Below are positions 24,623-32,448 of a stretch of DNA of 64,000 bases, in pieces. The stretch is from assembly GCA_965204395.1 (NCBI GenBank), contig OZ241987.1, positions 1,612,001-1,676,000 on the forward strand, given 5' to 3'. The position numbers and the translations under genes were made by a program. Origin of the DNA: Bin87 sp965204395. Lineage in GTDB: Bacteria; Chloroflexota; Dehalococcoidia; Lucifugimonadales; UBA3495. The notes beneath the pieces are model-generated. The model had not been told where the DNA came from and ran no database searches. It saw only the letters and a list, made by a program, of their open reading frames with translations. The first letter of the stretch is position 1. Every line of letters starts with the position of its first letter.

Positions 24623-26479
24623 ATGAATCAGCAGCGTATCCGCAATTTTTGCATCATCGCCCACATCGATCACGGCAAATCCACTCTTGCGGACCGCCTG
24701 TTGGAGATCACCGGTACGGTGCGTCCACAGGACATGAAGGCCCAGTTCCTCGACCAGATGGAACTGGAACGGGAACGTGGCATCACCATCAAGGGCAAGG
24801 CGGTGACCATGTCCCACCGCGTCAAGGATGGCGACCGGGCCGGAGAGTACCAGCTCAACCTGATCGACACGCCCGGCCACGTGGACTTCTCCTACGAGGT
24901 CTCCCGCGCTCTGGCCGCCTGCGAAGGCGCTCTGCTGGTGGTCGACGCCACCCAGGGCGTCGAGGCCCAGACCATCGCCAACACCCTGCTGGCCATGGAA
25001 TACGACCTCGAGATGATCCCCGTCATCAACAAGGTCGATTTGCCCTCTGCCGAACCCGAGCGTGTCGCCGCTGAGATGGAGCAGATCTTCGGCTTCCGTC
25101 GCGACGAGGTTGTGTTCGTGTCCGCCAAGTCCGGCCTCGGGTGCACCGAACTGCTCGACTCCATCGTCGAACGTGTGCCCCCGCCGGACGGTGGGGCGGA
25201 CGATCCCTTCCGCGCCCTCGTGTTCGACTCCACGTACGACACCTACAAGGGCATTATCGCCTACGTCCGCGTCGCCGACGGCGACATCTCCGCCAGCGAC
25301 CGCCTTCGGGTCATGTCCTCCGGTAAGTGGGTGGAGATCATGGAGGTCGGCGTTTTCGCCCCTGAACCAACTGCGATCGATACCCTGCACGCCGGCCAGG
25401 TTGGCTACGTCGCCACCGGATTCAAGGACGTGCAGGAGTGCGCCGTCGGCGACACCCTGACCAACCACGCCCAGCCGGCCGAAGAACCGCTGCCCGGCTA
25501 CGTCGAGCTGAAATCGATGGTGTTTGCCGGCCTGTATCCTGCCGACGGCGAGGACTACACCCGGCTGCGCGCGGCCCTCGACAAGCTCAAGCTCAATGAC
25601 GCCTCTCTCTCCATCGAGCCCGAGAACAGCGGCGCCCTCGGCTTCGGTTTCCGTTGCGGATTCTTGGGCCTCGTGCATCTCGAAATCGTTCAGGAACGCC
25701 TCGAGCGGGAGTACGATTTGGACCTGATCGTAACCGCTCCCAGCGTCGCCTACGAGGTCCTGCTCACCAACGGCGACGTGGTCCGCATTGACAACCCGTC
25801 CCTGCTCCCGCAGCCCAACGCCATCTCCGAGGTGCGTGAGCCAATCCTCGGTGTCACCATCGTCGCGCCGAGCCGCTCCGTGGGCGCGGTTATGGAGTTG
25901 ATGCACGCCCGCCGTTCCGAGTTCCGTCGCATGGAGTACATCCAGGGCATCGGCGGCAGCCAGTCCGAGGCCGGCGCGGACAGCGAGCAGACCCGCGTGG
26001 TCATGGAATACACCATGCCCCTGGCCGAAATGCTGGCCGATTTCTACAACCAGCTCAAATCGCGCACGCAGGGTTACGCCTCGCTGGACTACACCTTCGA
26101 GGGCTACCGGGCCGCGCCGTTGGTCCGTATCGACATCCTGGTCAACCAGACGCCCGTCGAGGCCCTCAGCATGATCAGCCACCGGGACAACGCCGTAGTC
26201 CAGGGCCGCACCATCGTCGAAAAGCTGCGCTCCACCATCCCACGCCAAATGTTCGAGGTGCCCATCCAGGCCGCCATCGGCAGCCGCATCGTCGCCCGCG
26301 AGACGGTCCGCGCCATGCGGAAAGACGTCCTCTCAAAGTGCTACGGCGGCGACATCACCCGCAAGCGCAAACTCCTCGAAAAGCAGAAGGAAGGCAAAAA
26401 GCGCATGAAGCGCGTCGGCCGGGTGGAAGTGCCGCAGGAGGCGTTCTTGAGTCTGCTGAAGATAGGGGAAGACGGGTAG
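24623..26479 (+). CDS. lepA: elongation factor 4 (LepA), back-translocating GTPase
   Basis: Ribosome-associated translational GTPase of 618 residues, matching LepA in length. G1 is AHIDHGKST (near 11-19), the switch region RERGITIKGKAV is followed by DTPGHVDFSYEV (G3), G4 is NKVD and G5 is VSAKSG. The C-terminal domain shows the LepA-specific DITRKRKLLEKQKEGKKRMK. I chose ATG 24623 because AAGGA lies just upstream; the ATG at 24608 is less likely. The family is universal in bacteria, and this is the most secure housekeeping gene in the window. Confidence 0.97.
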   Translation: MNQQRIRNFCIIAHIDHGKSTLADRLLEITGTVRPQDMKAQFLDQMELERERGITIKGKAVTMSHRVKDGDRAGEYQLNLIDTPGHVDFSYEVSRALAACEGALLVVDATQGVEAQTIANTLLAMEYDLEMIPVINKVDLPSAEPERVAAEMEQIFGFRRDEVVFVSAKSGLGCTELLDSIVERVPPPDGGADDPFRALVFDSTYDTYKGIIAYVRVADGDISASDRLRVMSSGKWVEIMEVGVFAPEPTAIDTLHAGQVGYVATGFKDVQECAVGDTLTNHAQPAEEPLPGYVELKSMVFAGLYPADGEDYTRLRAALDKLKLNDASLSIEPENSGALGFGFRCGFLGLVHLEIVQERLEREYDLDLIVTAPSVAYEVLLTNGDVVRIDNPSLLPQPNAISEVREPILGVTIVAPSRSVGAVMELMHARRSEFRRMEYIQGIGGSQSEAGADSEQTRVVMEYTMPLAEMLADFYNQLKSRTQGYASLDYTFEGYRAAPLVRIDILVNQTPVEALSMISHRDNAVVQGRTIVEKLRSTIPRQMFEVPIQAAIGSRIVARETVRAMRKDVLSKCYGGDITRKRKLLEKQKEGKKRMKRVGRVEVPQEAFLSLLKIGEDG

Positions 26480-26482
26480 GGT

Positions 26483-26776
26483 ATGGTATTACGTTGGCCT
26501 GCCGACTTCCCTGATGATTGCCCGCCAGAGGAAGCGCAGCCCCCCAGAGGTGTCTTTTATTACATCGTCAAAACCGATCCAGCGCAAGCCGGCGATTTCG
26601 TACCACTGTATCACCGAAATAGGGAATTAGCCCTGCGAAGAGTAAGGAGACGCTTGCAAAACGCCCGACAACCGTTGACACGCCAGCGTTTGATGTGTTT
26701 CGTAAATAACTTGCAAAACTCGGGCGGGACGTTGCCGTTGCCGCCCGCATGGAGTACGATTCGGAACGAAAAGTGA
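26483..26776 (+). CDS. hypothetical protein, unknown family
   Basis: Basic protein of 97 residues that starts three bases after the lepA stop. It contains VFYYIVKTDPAQAGDFVPLY and then an Arg-rich segment (ELALRRVRRRLQNARQ). I do not recognise it. The transposase gene begins 84 bp after its stop, so its C-terminus could have been altered by the insertion. The arginine-rich stretch would suit nucleic-acid binding, but that is a guess. The distance to lepA suggests co-transcription. Confidence 0.45.
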   Translation: MVLRWPADFPDDCPPEEAQPPRGVFYYIVKTDPAQAGDFVPLYHRNRELALRRVRRRLQNARQPLTRQRLMCFVNNLQNSGGTLPLPPAWSTIRNEK

Positions 26777-26860
26777 AAAGTTTGACCCCGAGTGCTAACG
26801 ACACCCGGGGTCGGATGAACAATCCTCGATGCCATACGACTGCCTCCCGAGGGCCGTTCA

Positions 26861-28108
26861 ATGGGGACGATACCACGCGGTACGCCCTGCCTGCAAGATA
26901 TTCAGGGCATCCTCGACACCATCGACGACCGGGACCTGCTCGCCCAGCTCGGCAACTACCGCTGGACCGGACGCAAGGGTTACACGCCCGAATCCATGTG
27001 GCGTGCCGTCCTCGCCAGATACCTGCTCCGTCTCCGGTACATCCGCGACCTGATCGCTCAACTGGAGGCATCCCCCGCTCTCCGCCACGTCTGCGGATTC
27101 GGTGACGTCGTCCCCTCCGAATCCACCTTTTCGCGGTTCCTTGCCCGCTTGGTCAATCATCAGGACTTGGTTCACCAGGCCGTCGCCAGCGCGGGCGCCA
27201 GTGTGGGAGACGTGCTGATTCAACTCAAGCAAGATGGCGAGTTGCCCAAGGGTGCGCCCTCCCCAGGGCGGTACGTGTCCATCGACTCCACCGACATTCC
27301 GGCCTACGGAAATCCCCGACGCGACCCGCCTGCGGACCCGCAAGCCCTTTGGGGGCATCGGACCGCCAAATCCGACGGCGGCGAGATGTTCTACGGCTAC
27401 AAGCTACATGCCGTCTGCGACGCCTACTATGGCACTCCCTTGGCGTGGTCCGTCCTACCTGCCAATGCCAACGACTCGCCCCAACTGCCGCCCCTTGTGG
27501 ACCAGATCGCCGTCAGCTGCCCGGGCGCGTCGGTGCGCTATCTCATGGCCGACCGTGGCTATGACGGGATGCCCAACTATCAGTACCTCCACGACCGGCG
27601 CATCTTCGCCGTCATCCACATGCGGGACACCGATCATGGAGAGGGGTTGACCGACACCAAGGGCCGCCCAAAATGCTTGGGGAATCAGCCTATGGAGTAC
27701 GTTCGCACCGACCGCGGCAAGGGCCACCTGTTCCGCTGCAATCCCGACAACGGTTGCCCTCTCCAACACACGGCCCCTTGGCTTGGTCCACGGTGCAACA
27801 GCGAGCACTACGAGACGTGGGAGGGCGACGGACTCCGGCGCATCGGACGGCTGCCACGCGCCAGCAGGCGCTGGGCGCGACTCTACCAACACCGGACCAT
27901 CGTTGAGCGGATGTTCAGCAGCCTGAAACGCTCCCGCCTGCTGGCCCAACATTCCTACCTGGGCATCGAAAAGGTCAGCCTGCACGTTTCCCTGTCCTTG
28001 CTGGCCTACACGGGCTCGATGCTGGCCCGGCTGCGAACCGGCAAGTATCGGGATGCGCTCGATATGGCGGTGCGCCGACCGGCGGAACCCTGGGCGTTGG
28101 CGGCATGA
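26861..28108 (+). CDS. DDE transposase (IS5/IS1182-like, IS4 superfamily)
   Basis: Apparently intact transposase of 415 residues. The N-terminal region GYTPESMWRAVLARYLLRLR matches the DUF772-type helical domain. The catalytic triad fits SIDSTDI (first Asp), MADRGYDG (second Asp), and the glutamate of RTIVERMFSSLKRSR. GYKLHAVCD precedes the second block, as in IS5/IS1182 relatives. The C-terminus has a short hydrophobic helix. The element probably begins near 26777, just after the preceding gene, and ends after 28108, but I could not find matched terminal inverted repeats, so its limits are open. Confidence 0.85.
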   Translation: MGTIPRGTPCLQDIQGILDTIDDRDLLAQLGNYRWTGRKGYTPESMWRAVLARYLLRLRYIRDLIAQLEASPALRHVCGFGDVVPSESTFSRFLARLVNHQDLVHQAVASAGASVGDVLIQLKQDGELPKGAPSPGRYVSIDSTDIPAYGNPRRDPPADPQALWGHRTAKSDGGEMFYGYKLHAVCDAYYGTPLAWSVLPANANDSPQLPPLVDQIAVSCPGASVRYLMADRGYDGMPNYQYLHDRRIFAVIHMRDTDHGEGLTDTKGRPKCLGNQPMEYVRTDRGKGHLFRCNPDNGCPLQHTAPWLGPRCNSEHYETWEGDGLRRIGRLPRASRRWARLYQHRTIVERMFSSLKRSRLLAQHSYLGIEKVSLHVSLSLLAYTGSMLARLRTGKYRDALDMAVRRPAEPWALAA

Positions 28109-28270
28109 ACGGGATTTATGCAACGATCTTTCGCAGGAAAGCTTTGGCTTGGCTTTTGCGCCCCCGATTGGGCAGGTTGCCGGTACGCTTTGCGGCGGCA
28201 ACCGCTTTGTGTATCCGTGTTTTTGTGGGTTTCCTGGGCTTCTTGGACTTTGTGGCAGCCATAAAAAGAG

Positions 28271-28301
28271 AACCTCCCGCGCGAAACCGTCGCGGGAGGT
28301 T
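28271..28301. terminator. hairpin downstream of the transposase
   Basis: AACCTCCCGCG and CGCGGGAGGTT form a perfect 11-bp stem around a 9-nt loop. A weak T-run follows. It could terminate the transposase transcript from either side. Confidence 0.55.
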
Positions 28302-28387
28302 ATTGCCAGCAATCCGGGGCCGCTGATAGAATCAGTCTGTCCCAGGGATTGGAGCCTGCCACATTCATAGCGAAGGTTCCGCGCTAG

Positions 28388-28411
28388 CCCGCTGTTTGCG
28401 CAGCGGGTTTT
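28388..28411 (+). terminator. Rho-independent terminator
   Basis: CCCGCTG-TTTGCG-CAGCGGG followed by TTTT fits a plus-strand intrinsic terminator. No plus-strand gene ends nearby except the transposase 280 bp upstream, so a short RNA from about 28302-28387 could also end here. Confidence 0.6.
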
Positions 28412-28922
28412 GCGTATTCAATTTTTCAGTGGATTGTGTTTCCTTGATGGTAGCAGACCAGCGGGCAGCCGGGAATCCCCGGAGCGGAGAGGCCCCGATT
28501 CTTCCTCTCCCGCTTGACACCCGCCCGCTACGGGCGTAATTTGGCGGCGCTAGAGACGCGGGGATTGCCCGCCGGGGTGTGGGCTTGTGACAGATGGGTC
28601 CTCGTGTCCCTCTTGCCCAGGCTCACGCCGTCGGGATGTCCGCGTCTCTAGCAAGCGCCCATCCAACGCAAGGGGGACTTCAAGTTAATGGCGGGCCACC
28701 GCTGCCGCTCACTCGCAGGCCATCCGCTCCGCCGTCCATCAACACCACTCATCACAATCTAATCACAACGCCCCGCCGCTACCAACGGCAGAGCGTTGCG
28801 CCTGAATCACCTGACAAAGCAGGCGAAACCGGGCCGATTAAGCAAGCGGGATTGTAACCGCTTGTATCCCGGGATTCAATGACGCCTCCTTTGGCCCAGG
28901 TGCATGGCTAAAGGAGATTCCA
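28412..28922. other. non-coding, strongly structured region
   Basis: No supported gene. The region is rich in complementary pairs. The clearest is GCTAGAGACGCGG (28549-28561) with CCGCGTCTCTAGC (28640-28652), a perfect 13-bp stem enclosing 78 bases that can fold further. GGAGAGG near 28484 faces CCTCTCC near 28504. I compared it by eye with RNase P RNA, tmRNA and SRP RNA and found none of their conserved blocks. Confidence 0.45.
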
Positions 28923-29084
28923 TTGACCACGCCGAATTCACCTGCTGACCATGACAATCAACCCGATCCTGTCGGGCCATCGGAGCAAGTCAAGAAAGAC
29001 AACAAAGCCATCGACCGGATCGTCTGGGCATGGACATTGCTCATCCCTCTGGCATTCATCATCATATGGGCCGTGAAATGCTGA
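28923..29084 (+). CDS. small single-pass membrane protein
   Basis: A 53-residue frame starting TTG, with the strong ribosome binding site AAAGGAGA seven bases upstream, and ending TGA. The N-terminal half is hydrophilic (ADHDNQPDPVGPSEQVKKDN); the C-terminal half is one membrane helix (IVWAWTLLIPLAFIIIWAV). A large perfect hairpin follows its stop immediately. The strong Shine-Dalgarno, the membrane helix and the hairpin together argue that it is a real gene despite the TTG start. Function unknown. Confidence 0.6.
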   Translation: MTTPNSPADHDNQPDPVGPSEQVKKDNKAIDRIVWAWTLLIPLAFIIIWAVKC

Positions 29085-29087
29085 AAC

Positions 29088-29135
29088 GGAACATCCCCGC
29101 CGGTGAGTTTAACGACGCACCGGCGGGGATGTTCC
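29088..29135 (+). terminator. 18-bp perfect hairpin after the small membrane protein
   Basis: GGAACATCCCCGCCGGTG (29088-29105) pairs perfectly with CACCGGCGGGGATGTTCC (29118-29135) around a 12-nt loop. It starts three bases after a stop codon. There is no T-tract, so it may act as an RNA stabiliser or a bidirectional barrier. Confidence 0.65.
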
Positions 29136-29261
29136 ATCTGAAATCTGACTCTCCACACGTCCCGGTCCTCAGCGGGACGGGTTGAATCCGCTCTGTCTTA
29201 CTTTGTCAACCTGTTTTGCAAGCGTCTCGTAAGGAACGGTATCGTAACGGAATGCCAGACG

Positions 29262-29471
29262 ATGGGATTGTCAATCTTTACCGATCAATCCGATGCCGTG
29301 GCGCGAGCGCGGCAATATACCGGAATTGGGGATAAGATCGCGGAACTTGCACTTGGGCCGGATGCGGGAAAGATACTCCCTACGCCGAGAGGTCGCGATT
29401 CACACCACACTTGGTGGAAAGCGGAAGGCTACGACCCAATAGCAGTCACTGCTATCGTGCTCAACTTGTAA
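29262..29471 (+). CDS. hypothetical small protein
   Basis: A 69-residue protein, MGLSIFTDQSDAVARARQYT onward, with a C-terminal segment RGRDSHHTWWKAEGYDP. I do not recognise the family. It lies 21 bp upstream of the next gene in the same direction and may be the first gene of an operon ending with a PIN toxin. The ribosome binding site is weak. His and Trp residues in the DSHHTWW segment could be functional, but nothing more can be said. Confidence 0.45.
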   Translation: MGLSIFTDQSDAVARARQYTGIGDKIAELALGPDAGKILPTPRGRDSHHTWWKAEGYDPIAVTAIVLNL

Positions 29472-29492
29472 ATAGCAGATGGAGGAAGGGTT

Positions 29493-29891
29493 ATGTTGCC
29501 CAAGATCAAAGGATCCCTCTTGCCCCGCTTGCCGTGGGGCGAGATTTCGTTTGACGAAGTGCTCGACCAATACGAGCAAGCCTGCATCACCCTGCAACGC
29601 GGCCAGTCCGGCGAACTGTATCTGACCTGGTGGAGCGACGCCGATATGGAAATGGAGCGATGGATTTGCCTGCCTCTCACCGAGGCGCGTCTCCACGCCA
29701 TCTTTGCCGGCGAAATCGCGCCGCGCAACGCCATGGAGAATCCTGAAGATGGTTACTTGCTGGCGGTTGATATTGACCTGGCTACCGACGCAGCAGTACG
29801 AGTTGTCAAAACCACCGCTGCGGATTTCCCTGAAGACGCGCTGCCCCATCCCGAAGCCGACCTGCGCAAGCCGATGCCGGCAACCTTGTAG
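29493..29891 (+). CDS. hypothetical protein, DUF6575-like
   Basis: Acidic protein of 132 residues. The pattern GEISFDEVLDQYEQACITLQ, GELYLTWWSDADMEMERWIC and LTEARLHAIFAGEIAPRNAM resembles DUF6575-type proteins, in which a small beta domain is followed by short helices. A GGAGGAAGG ribosome binding site precedes the ATG. The aspartyl-protease-like gene starts 13 bp after its stop. The family role is unknown; the position suggests work with the protease-like and PIN proteins. Confidence 0.6.
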   Translation: MLPKIKGSLLPRLPWGEISFDEVLDQYEQACITLQRGQSGELYLTWWSDADMEMERWICLPLTEARLHAIFAGEIAPRNAMENPEDGYLLAVDIDLATDAAVRVVKTTAADFPEDALPHPEADLRKPMPATL

Positions 29892-29904
29892 ATCGCCAAG
29901 TCCT

Positions 29905-30423
29905 ATGCCAATGTTCAAAGTAAATGTCGGCGTCGGCCACCCGGACGGTGGCGACCTGTTTCCGGTAGATGCCGTTGTAGATACCGAGTCCGCTCACTCC
30001 GTGCTGCCGGCATCCCTCTTGGCCGATCTGAATGTCTCACCACTGCAGGAGTTGGGCTTTATCCTTGCCGATGGTAGCCGGGTGCGTTACGGATTTGGTA
30101 TCGCTCGTTTCGAGATCGATGGGAAGGAACGACCTTGTCCGGTTGTATTCGGTCCGGGCGACAAATATTTGCTGGGCAAGACCGCGTTGGGGATTTTCAA
30201 TTTGAAAGTTGATCACGGCAAGGAGTGTTTGTTGCCGCAGGAACCACTCTCGCTGGGGTGGGGTGGTAACCCGGGTTCCTCAAAGTCCACTGGCCAGTCG
30301 ATTCTGGAAATGTTCGACGAGTTGCACCGCTCGGCGCCGGAAGGAGCGTTTGACGGATTGCCCACGGACGGAGCCAGGAATTACAAGCATTATCTGTATG
30401 GTTTCCCAAAGGACGAAAATTGA
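29905..30423 (+). CDS. retropepsin-like aspartyl protease homologue with altered motif
   Basis: Protein of 172 residues with a retropepsin-like fold pattern: FPVDAVVDTESAHSVLPASL near residues 19-38, ELGFILADGSRVRYGFGIAR, and VFGPGDKYLLGKTALGIFNL, equivalent to the second half of the domain. The active-site triplet is DTE (26-28) instead of DTG or DSG, so catalytic activity is doubtful although the Asp and Thr are kept. A tail of about 60 residues follows the domain. The chosen ATG at 29905 lies after the stop of the previous gene; longer frames are shadows. The stop overlaps the PIN gene start (TGATG). Confidence 0.65.
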   Translation: MPMFKVNVGVGHPDGGDLFPVDAVVDTESAHSVLPASLLADLNVSPLQELGFILADGSRVRYGFGIARFEIDGKERPCPVVFGPGDKYLLGKTALGIFNLKVDHGKECLLPQEPLSLGWGGNPGSSKSTGQSILEMFDELHRSAPEGAFDGLPTDGARNYKHYLYGFPKDEN

Positions 30424-30839
30424 TGCCGGAGGTGTTCGCCGACACCGGCTACTGGATAGCGATGCACAATCCGGATGATGAATGGCACGACGCAGCACGG
30501 ACAGCTACGAACCAATTGAGAGATGATGCGATCGTCACCAGTGAAATGGTTTTGGTGGAATTCCTGAACTTTTACAGCAGGCTAGGATCAATAAGCCGGC
30601 TTCAAGCCGCTGCCACAGTGCGACGATTGTGGAACAGCGAAGAAACTGTTGTCGTAACCCAAACCAGCGACCGGTTGAGAACAGCTTTACAGCGGTATGC
30701 CGAGCGTTCGGATCAACGCTGGAGCGTTACCGATTGCGCCAGTTTCCTGATAATGGAAGAACGCGGTATCACCGAAGCTCTCGCCTACGACATCGACTTC
30801 GTGCAGGCGGGATTCCGAGCGCTACTACGCGAAGGCTGA
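30423..30839 (+). CDS. PIN-domain RNase (VapC-like toxin)
   Basis: PIN-domain protein of 138 residues. The acidic active site is visible: Asp7 in VFADTGYWIA, Glu46 in MVLVEFLN, Asp104 in SVTDCASFLIMEE, and Asp123/Asp125 in YDIDFVQAGF. Such proteins cleave RNA with Mg2+ or Mn2+. No standard VapB antitoxin is adjacent; the coupled upstream gene encodes the protease-like protein. The start shares one base with the preceding stop. A palindromic repeat lies 8 bases after its stop. Confidence 0.85.
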   Translation: MPEVFADTGYWIAMHNPDDEWHDAARTATNQLRDDAIVTSEMVLVEFLNFYSRLGSISRLQAAATVRRLWNSEETVVVTQTSDRLRTALQRYAERSDQRWSVTDCASFLIMEERGITEALAYDIDFVQAGFRALLREG

Positions 30840-30846
30840 CAAAAAT

Positions 30847-30874
30847 GTAGGGGCGAATGATTATTCGCCCCTAC
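30847..30874. repeat. GTAGGGGCG-type palindrome, copy 1
   Basis: GTAGGGGCGAA-TGATTA-TTCGCCCCTAC, an 11-bp perfect stem just after the PIN gene. Related palindromes lie at 32409-32439, 35259-35287 and 51226-51250. Confidence 0.75.
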
Positions 30875-30899
30875 TCCGTTCGCAATCCTGACGGTTGGA

Positions 30900-31751
30900 T
30901 TACTGCACGATGTTCGGAGTTACCTCGGCGGGGATGCCGGTGGCCTCCATTTCACGGCCGCGCTTCTCCACCTGGGGAATGGTGGCCGCCAGGAGATCTT
31001 CGTCCAGATCGGCCGCGACGCCGGGGTAGCCGGCTCGCTCGATCATCGACTTGAGCTTGCCGCCCTTGAACTGGTCCAGGCACCAGCCCAGCGGGTCGGG
31101 AACCAGCGTCTTGTCCCAGAAGATCCGGTGGTTCTTGTTGCGCGGGCCGTAGTGGTAGTGCGGTTCGTCGCGGAAGCAGTCAAACGCCAGCAGCTCGGTC
31201 TCCTCGGTGAAGACGCGCCCGGTGTTGCCGGCCAGGTCGCTCAGCACGTGGATCGCCAGCCCGCCGTCGCCCGACGCCTGCCGCCGCATCTCCAGCCCGA
31301 ACCGGATGTTGCCTGCCTCGATGATGTCAGTGCCGCGATTGTGCTTGACGGTGTTGCGGTCGGCGGCGAACTTGACCCGTGCGGTGCCGTCCACCTCGTC
31401 CAGGGCATTGTTCACGGCGTCCATGTCCAGGCCGGCGGCGGTATCAGCGTAGCCCGCAGCCTCCAGCATCGTGCCAAGATTGCTACGCATGGTGCGTACC
31501 GACCAGCCGATGGGGTTGCCATCGGTGGTTTGGTCCATGCGGTACTGCACGTTCTTGCCGTCCGGCGCGTACACGTAGCTCTTTTCGATGTCGAAGCAGT
31601 TGAACCGCAGCGCCGTCTCGTCGCCCACCTGGACCAGGATGACAACGCCCTGGTCGGAGTGGTCCTGGATGTTCCCGTCCCACAATTCGTGCTGCACGAT
31701 GAAGCCTACGTTGCCTGCGTCGACGCTGACTCGTCCTCTTGGTGTTGCCAT
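30900..31751 (-). CDS. protein with an internally duplicated domain, unknown function
   Basis: Protein of 283 residues with two similar halves. Each begins with an AGNVGF or AGNIRF strand, continues through a VQVGDETALRFNCFDIEKSY or TEETELLAFDCFRDEPHYHY segment, and then a GWSVRTMRSNLGTMLEAAGY or GWCLDQFKGGKLKSMIERAGYP helix. The shared pattern FxCFxxExxY-YxPxxKN suggests one domain duplicated in the gene. GGAGGAG precedes the ATG at 31751. I do not recognise a named family or enzyme motif. Conserved Asp, Cys and Tyr residues might line a site in each half. Confidence 0.7.
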   Translation of the reverse strand: MATPRGRVSVDAGNVGFIVQHELWDGNIQDHSDQGVVILVQVGDETALRFNCFDIEKSYVYAPDGKNVQYRMDQTTDGNPIGWSVRTMRSNLGTMLEAAGYADTAAGLDMDAVNNALDEVDGTARVKFAADRNTVKHNRGTDIIEAGNIRFGLEMRRQASGDGGLAIHVLSDLAGNTGRVFTEETELLAFDCFRDEPHYHYGPRNKNHRIFWDKTLVPDPLGWCLDQFKGGKLKSMIERAGYPGVAADLDEDLLAATIPQVEKRGREMEATGIPAEVTPNIVQ

Positions 31752-31874
31752 GTCTAATCTCCTCCGTTTTGCGCGATAGATAGTATTGACCGGAATATAT
31801 GCGCGGCGAGGCCGCAGTGTCAACTTGAAAAACGATTCGGTTCAGTGTGCAGATGTAACCGCCAGCGCCAGGCC

Positions 31875-32372
31875 TCACACGCCCAGACTCTCTCGGATGG
31901 TGCGCAGTTGGTTCAGGTGTTCTCCCCAGTGCCGCTCCAGCCCGTCGATGAACGCCTGCGCAGTGCGCACCTCGTGGATGTCGCGGTGCGGCAGGTGCGC
32001 CATGGCCGTCTTGCCCGTGAAGTCTGCATCCGCCGCCGCCGCGATGGCATCCTCGGCGGTTTGCAATATGGACAGCGGCCCGGCCAACGCGTCGCCAATG
32101 TCGGTCGCCATGCGCTCGGGCGTCATGTTGTTGGCGTCGGGCAGGATGAGCACCTCCTCCCGCGTCCCGTTGAGCACCCCTGCGATCACGCTGCCGATGC
32201 CTCCTTCGGGCGTGTCCACCAAGTGATACAGCACCTCGCGGGCGCTCCATTGGTCAAGGGCTCGGTTGTCGCCGTCTTTCCAGTCCAGGCAGTAGTCCAT
32301 GCCCTCCAGCAGTGAGGTCAGTTCGTCGCGGATACGTCGGACGGTGGCGAGGTTCTCGTCGCGGGTAGCCAT
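31875..32372 (-). CDS. DinB-fold protein
   Basis: Four-helix DinB-like protein of 165 residues. Seen are WSAREVLYHLVDTPEGG with a metal-ligand His near residue 50, then HLPHRDIHEVRTAQAFIDGL and ERHWGEHLNQLRTI with the His expected at the C-terminal helix. These would bind one divalent metal. Such proteins often act in thiol-dependent or mycothiol-like chemistry, but the substrate is unknown. AGGAG precedes the ATG. The next gene upstream is a membrane protein. Confidence 0.75.
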   Translation of the reverse strand: MATRDENLATVRRIRDELTSLLEGMDYCLDWKDGDNRALDQWSAREVLYHLVDTPEGGIGSVIAGVLNGTREEVLILPDANNMTPERMATDIGDALAGPLSILQTAEDAIAAAADADFTGKTAMAHLPHRDIHEVRTAQAFIDGLERHWGEHLNQLRTIRESLGV

Positions 32373-32408
32373 TTGTTGAAACTCCTGTGGAATTGGGCTG
32401 TCTCTGGC

Positions 32409-32439
32409 GGGGCGAATCCGCCTCAGGCGGATTCGCCCC
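32409..32439. repeat. GGGGCGAATCCGCC palindrome
   Basis: GGGGCGAATCCGCC-TCA-GGCGGATTCGCCCC is a 14-bp perfect stem with a 3-nt loop. It combines the GGGGCGAA outer arm seen at 30847 with the ATCCGCC-GGCGGAT core seen elsewhere in the window. Confidence 0.8.
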
Positions 32440-32448
32440 TACGTGGGT

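Noticed and set aside
24530..26248. 572-codon open frame on the minus strand opposite lepA
   Set aside because: It is the antisense shadow of the GC-rich lepA gene; its protein is low-complexity His/Asp/Val/Gly and has no start signal.
28105..28326. 73-codon frame directly after the transposase
   Set aside because: It overlaps the hairpin at 28271 and has no recognisable pattern; it is more likely IS end sequence.
28412..28922. RNase P RNA, tmRNA or SRP RNA
   Set aside because: None of the conserved sequence blocks of these RNAs could be found on either strand.
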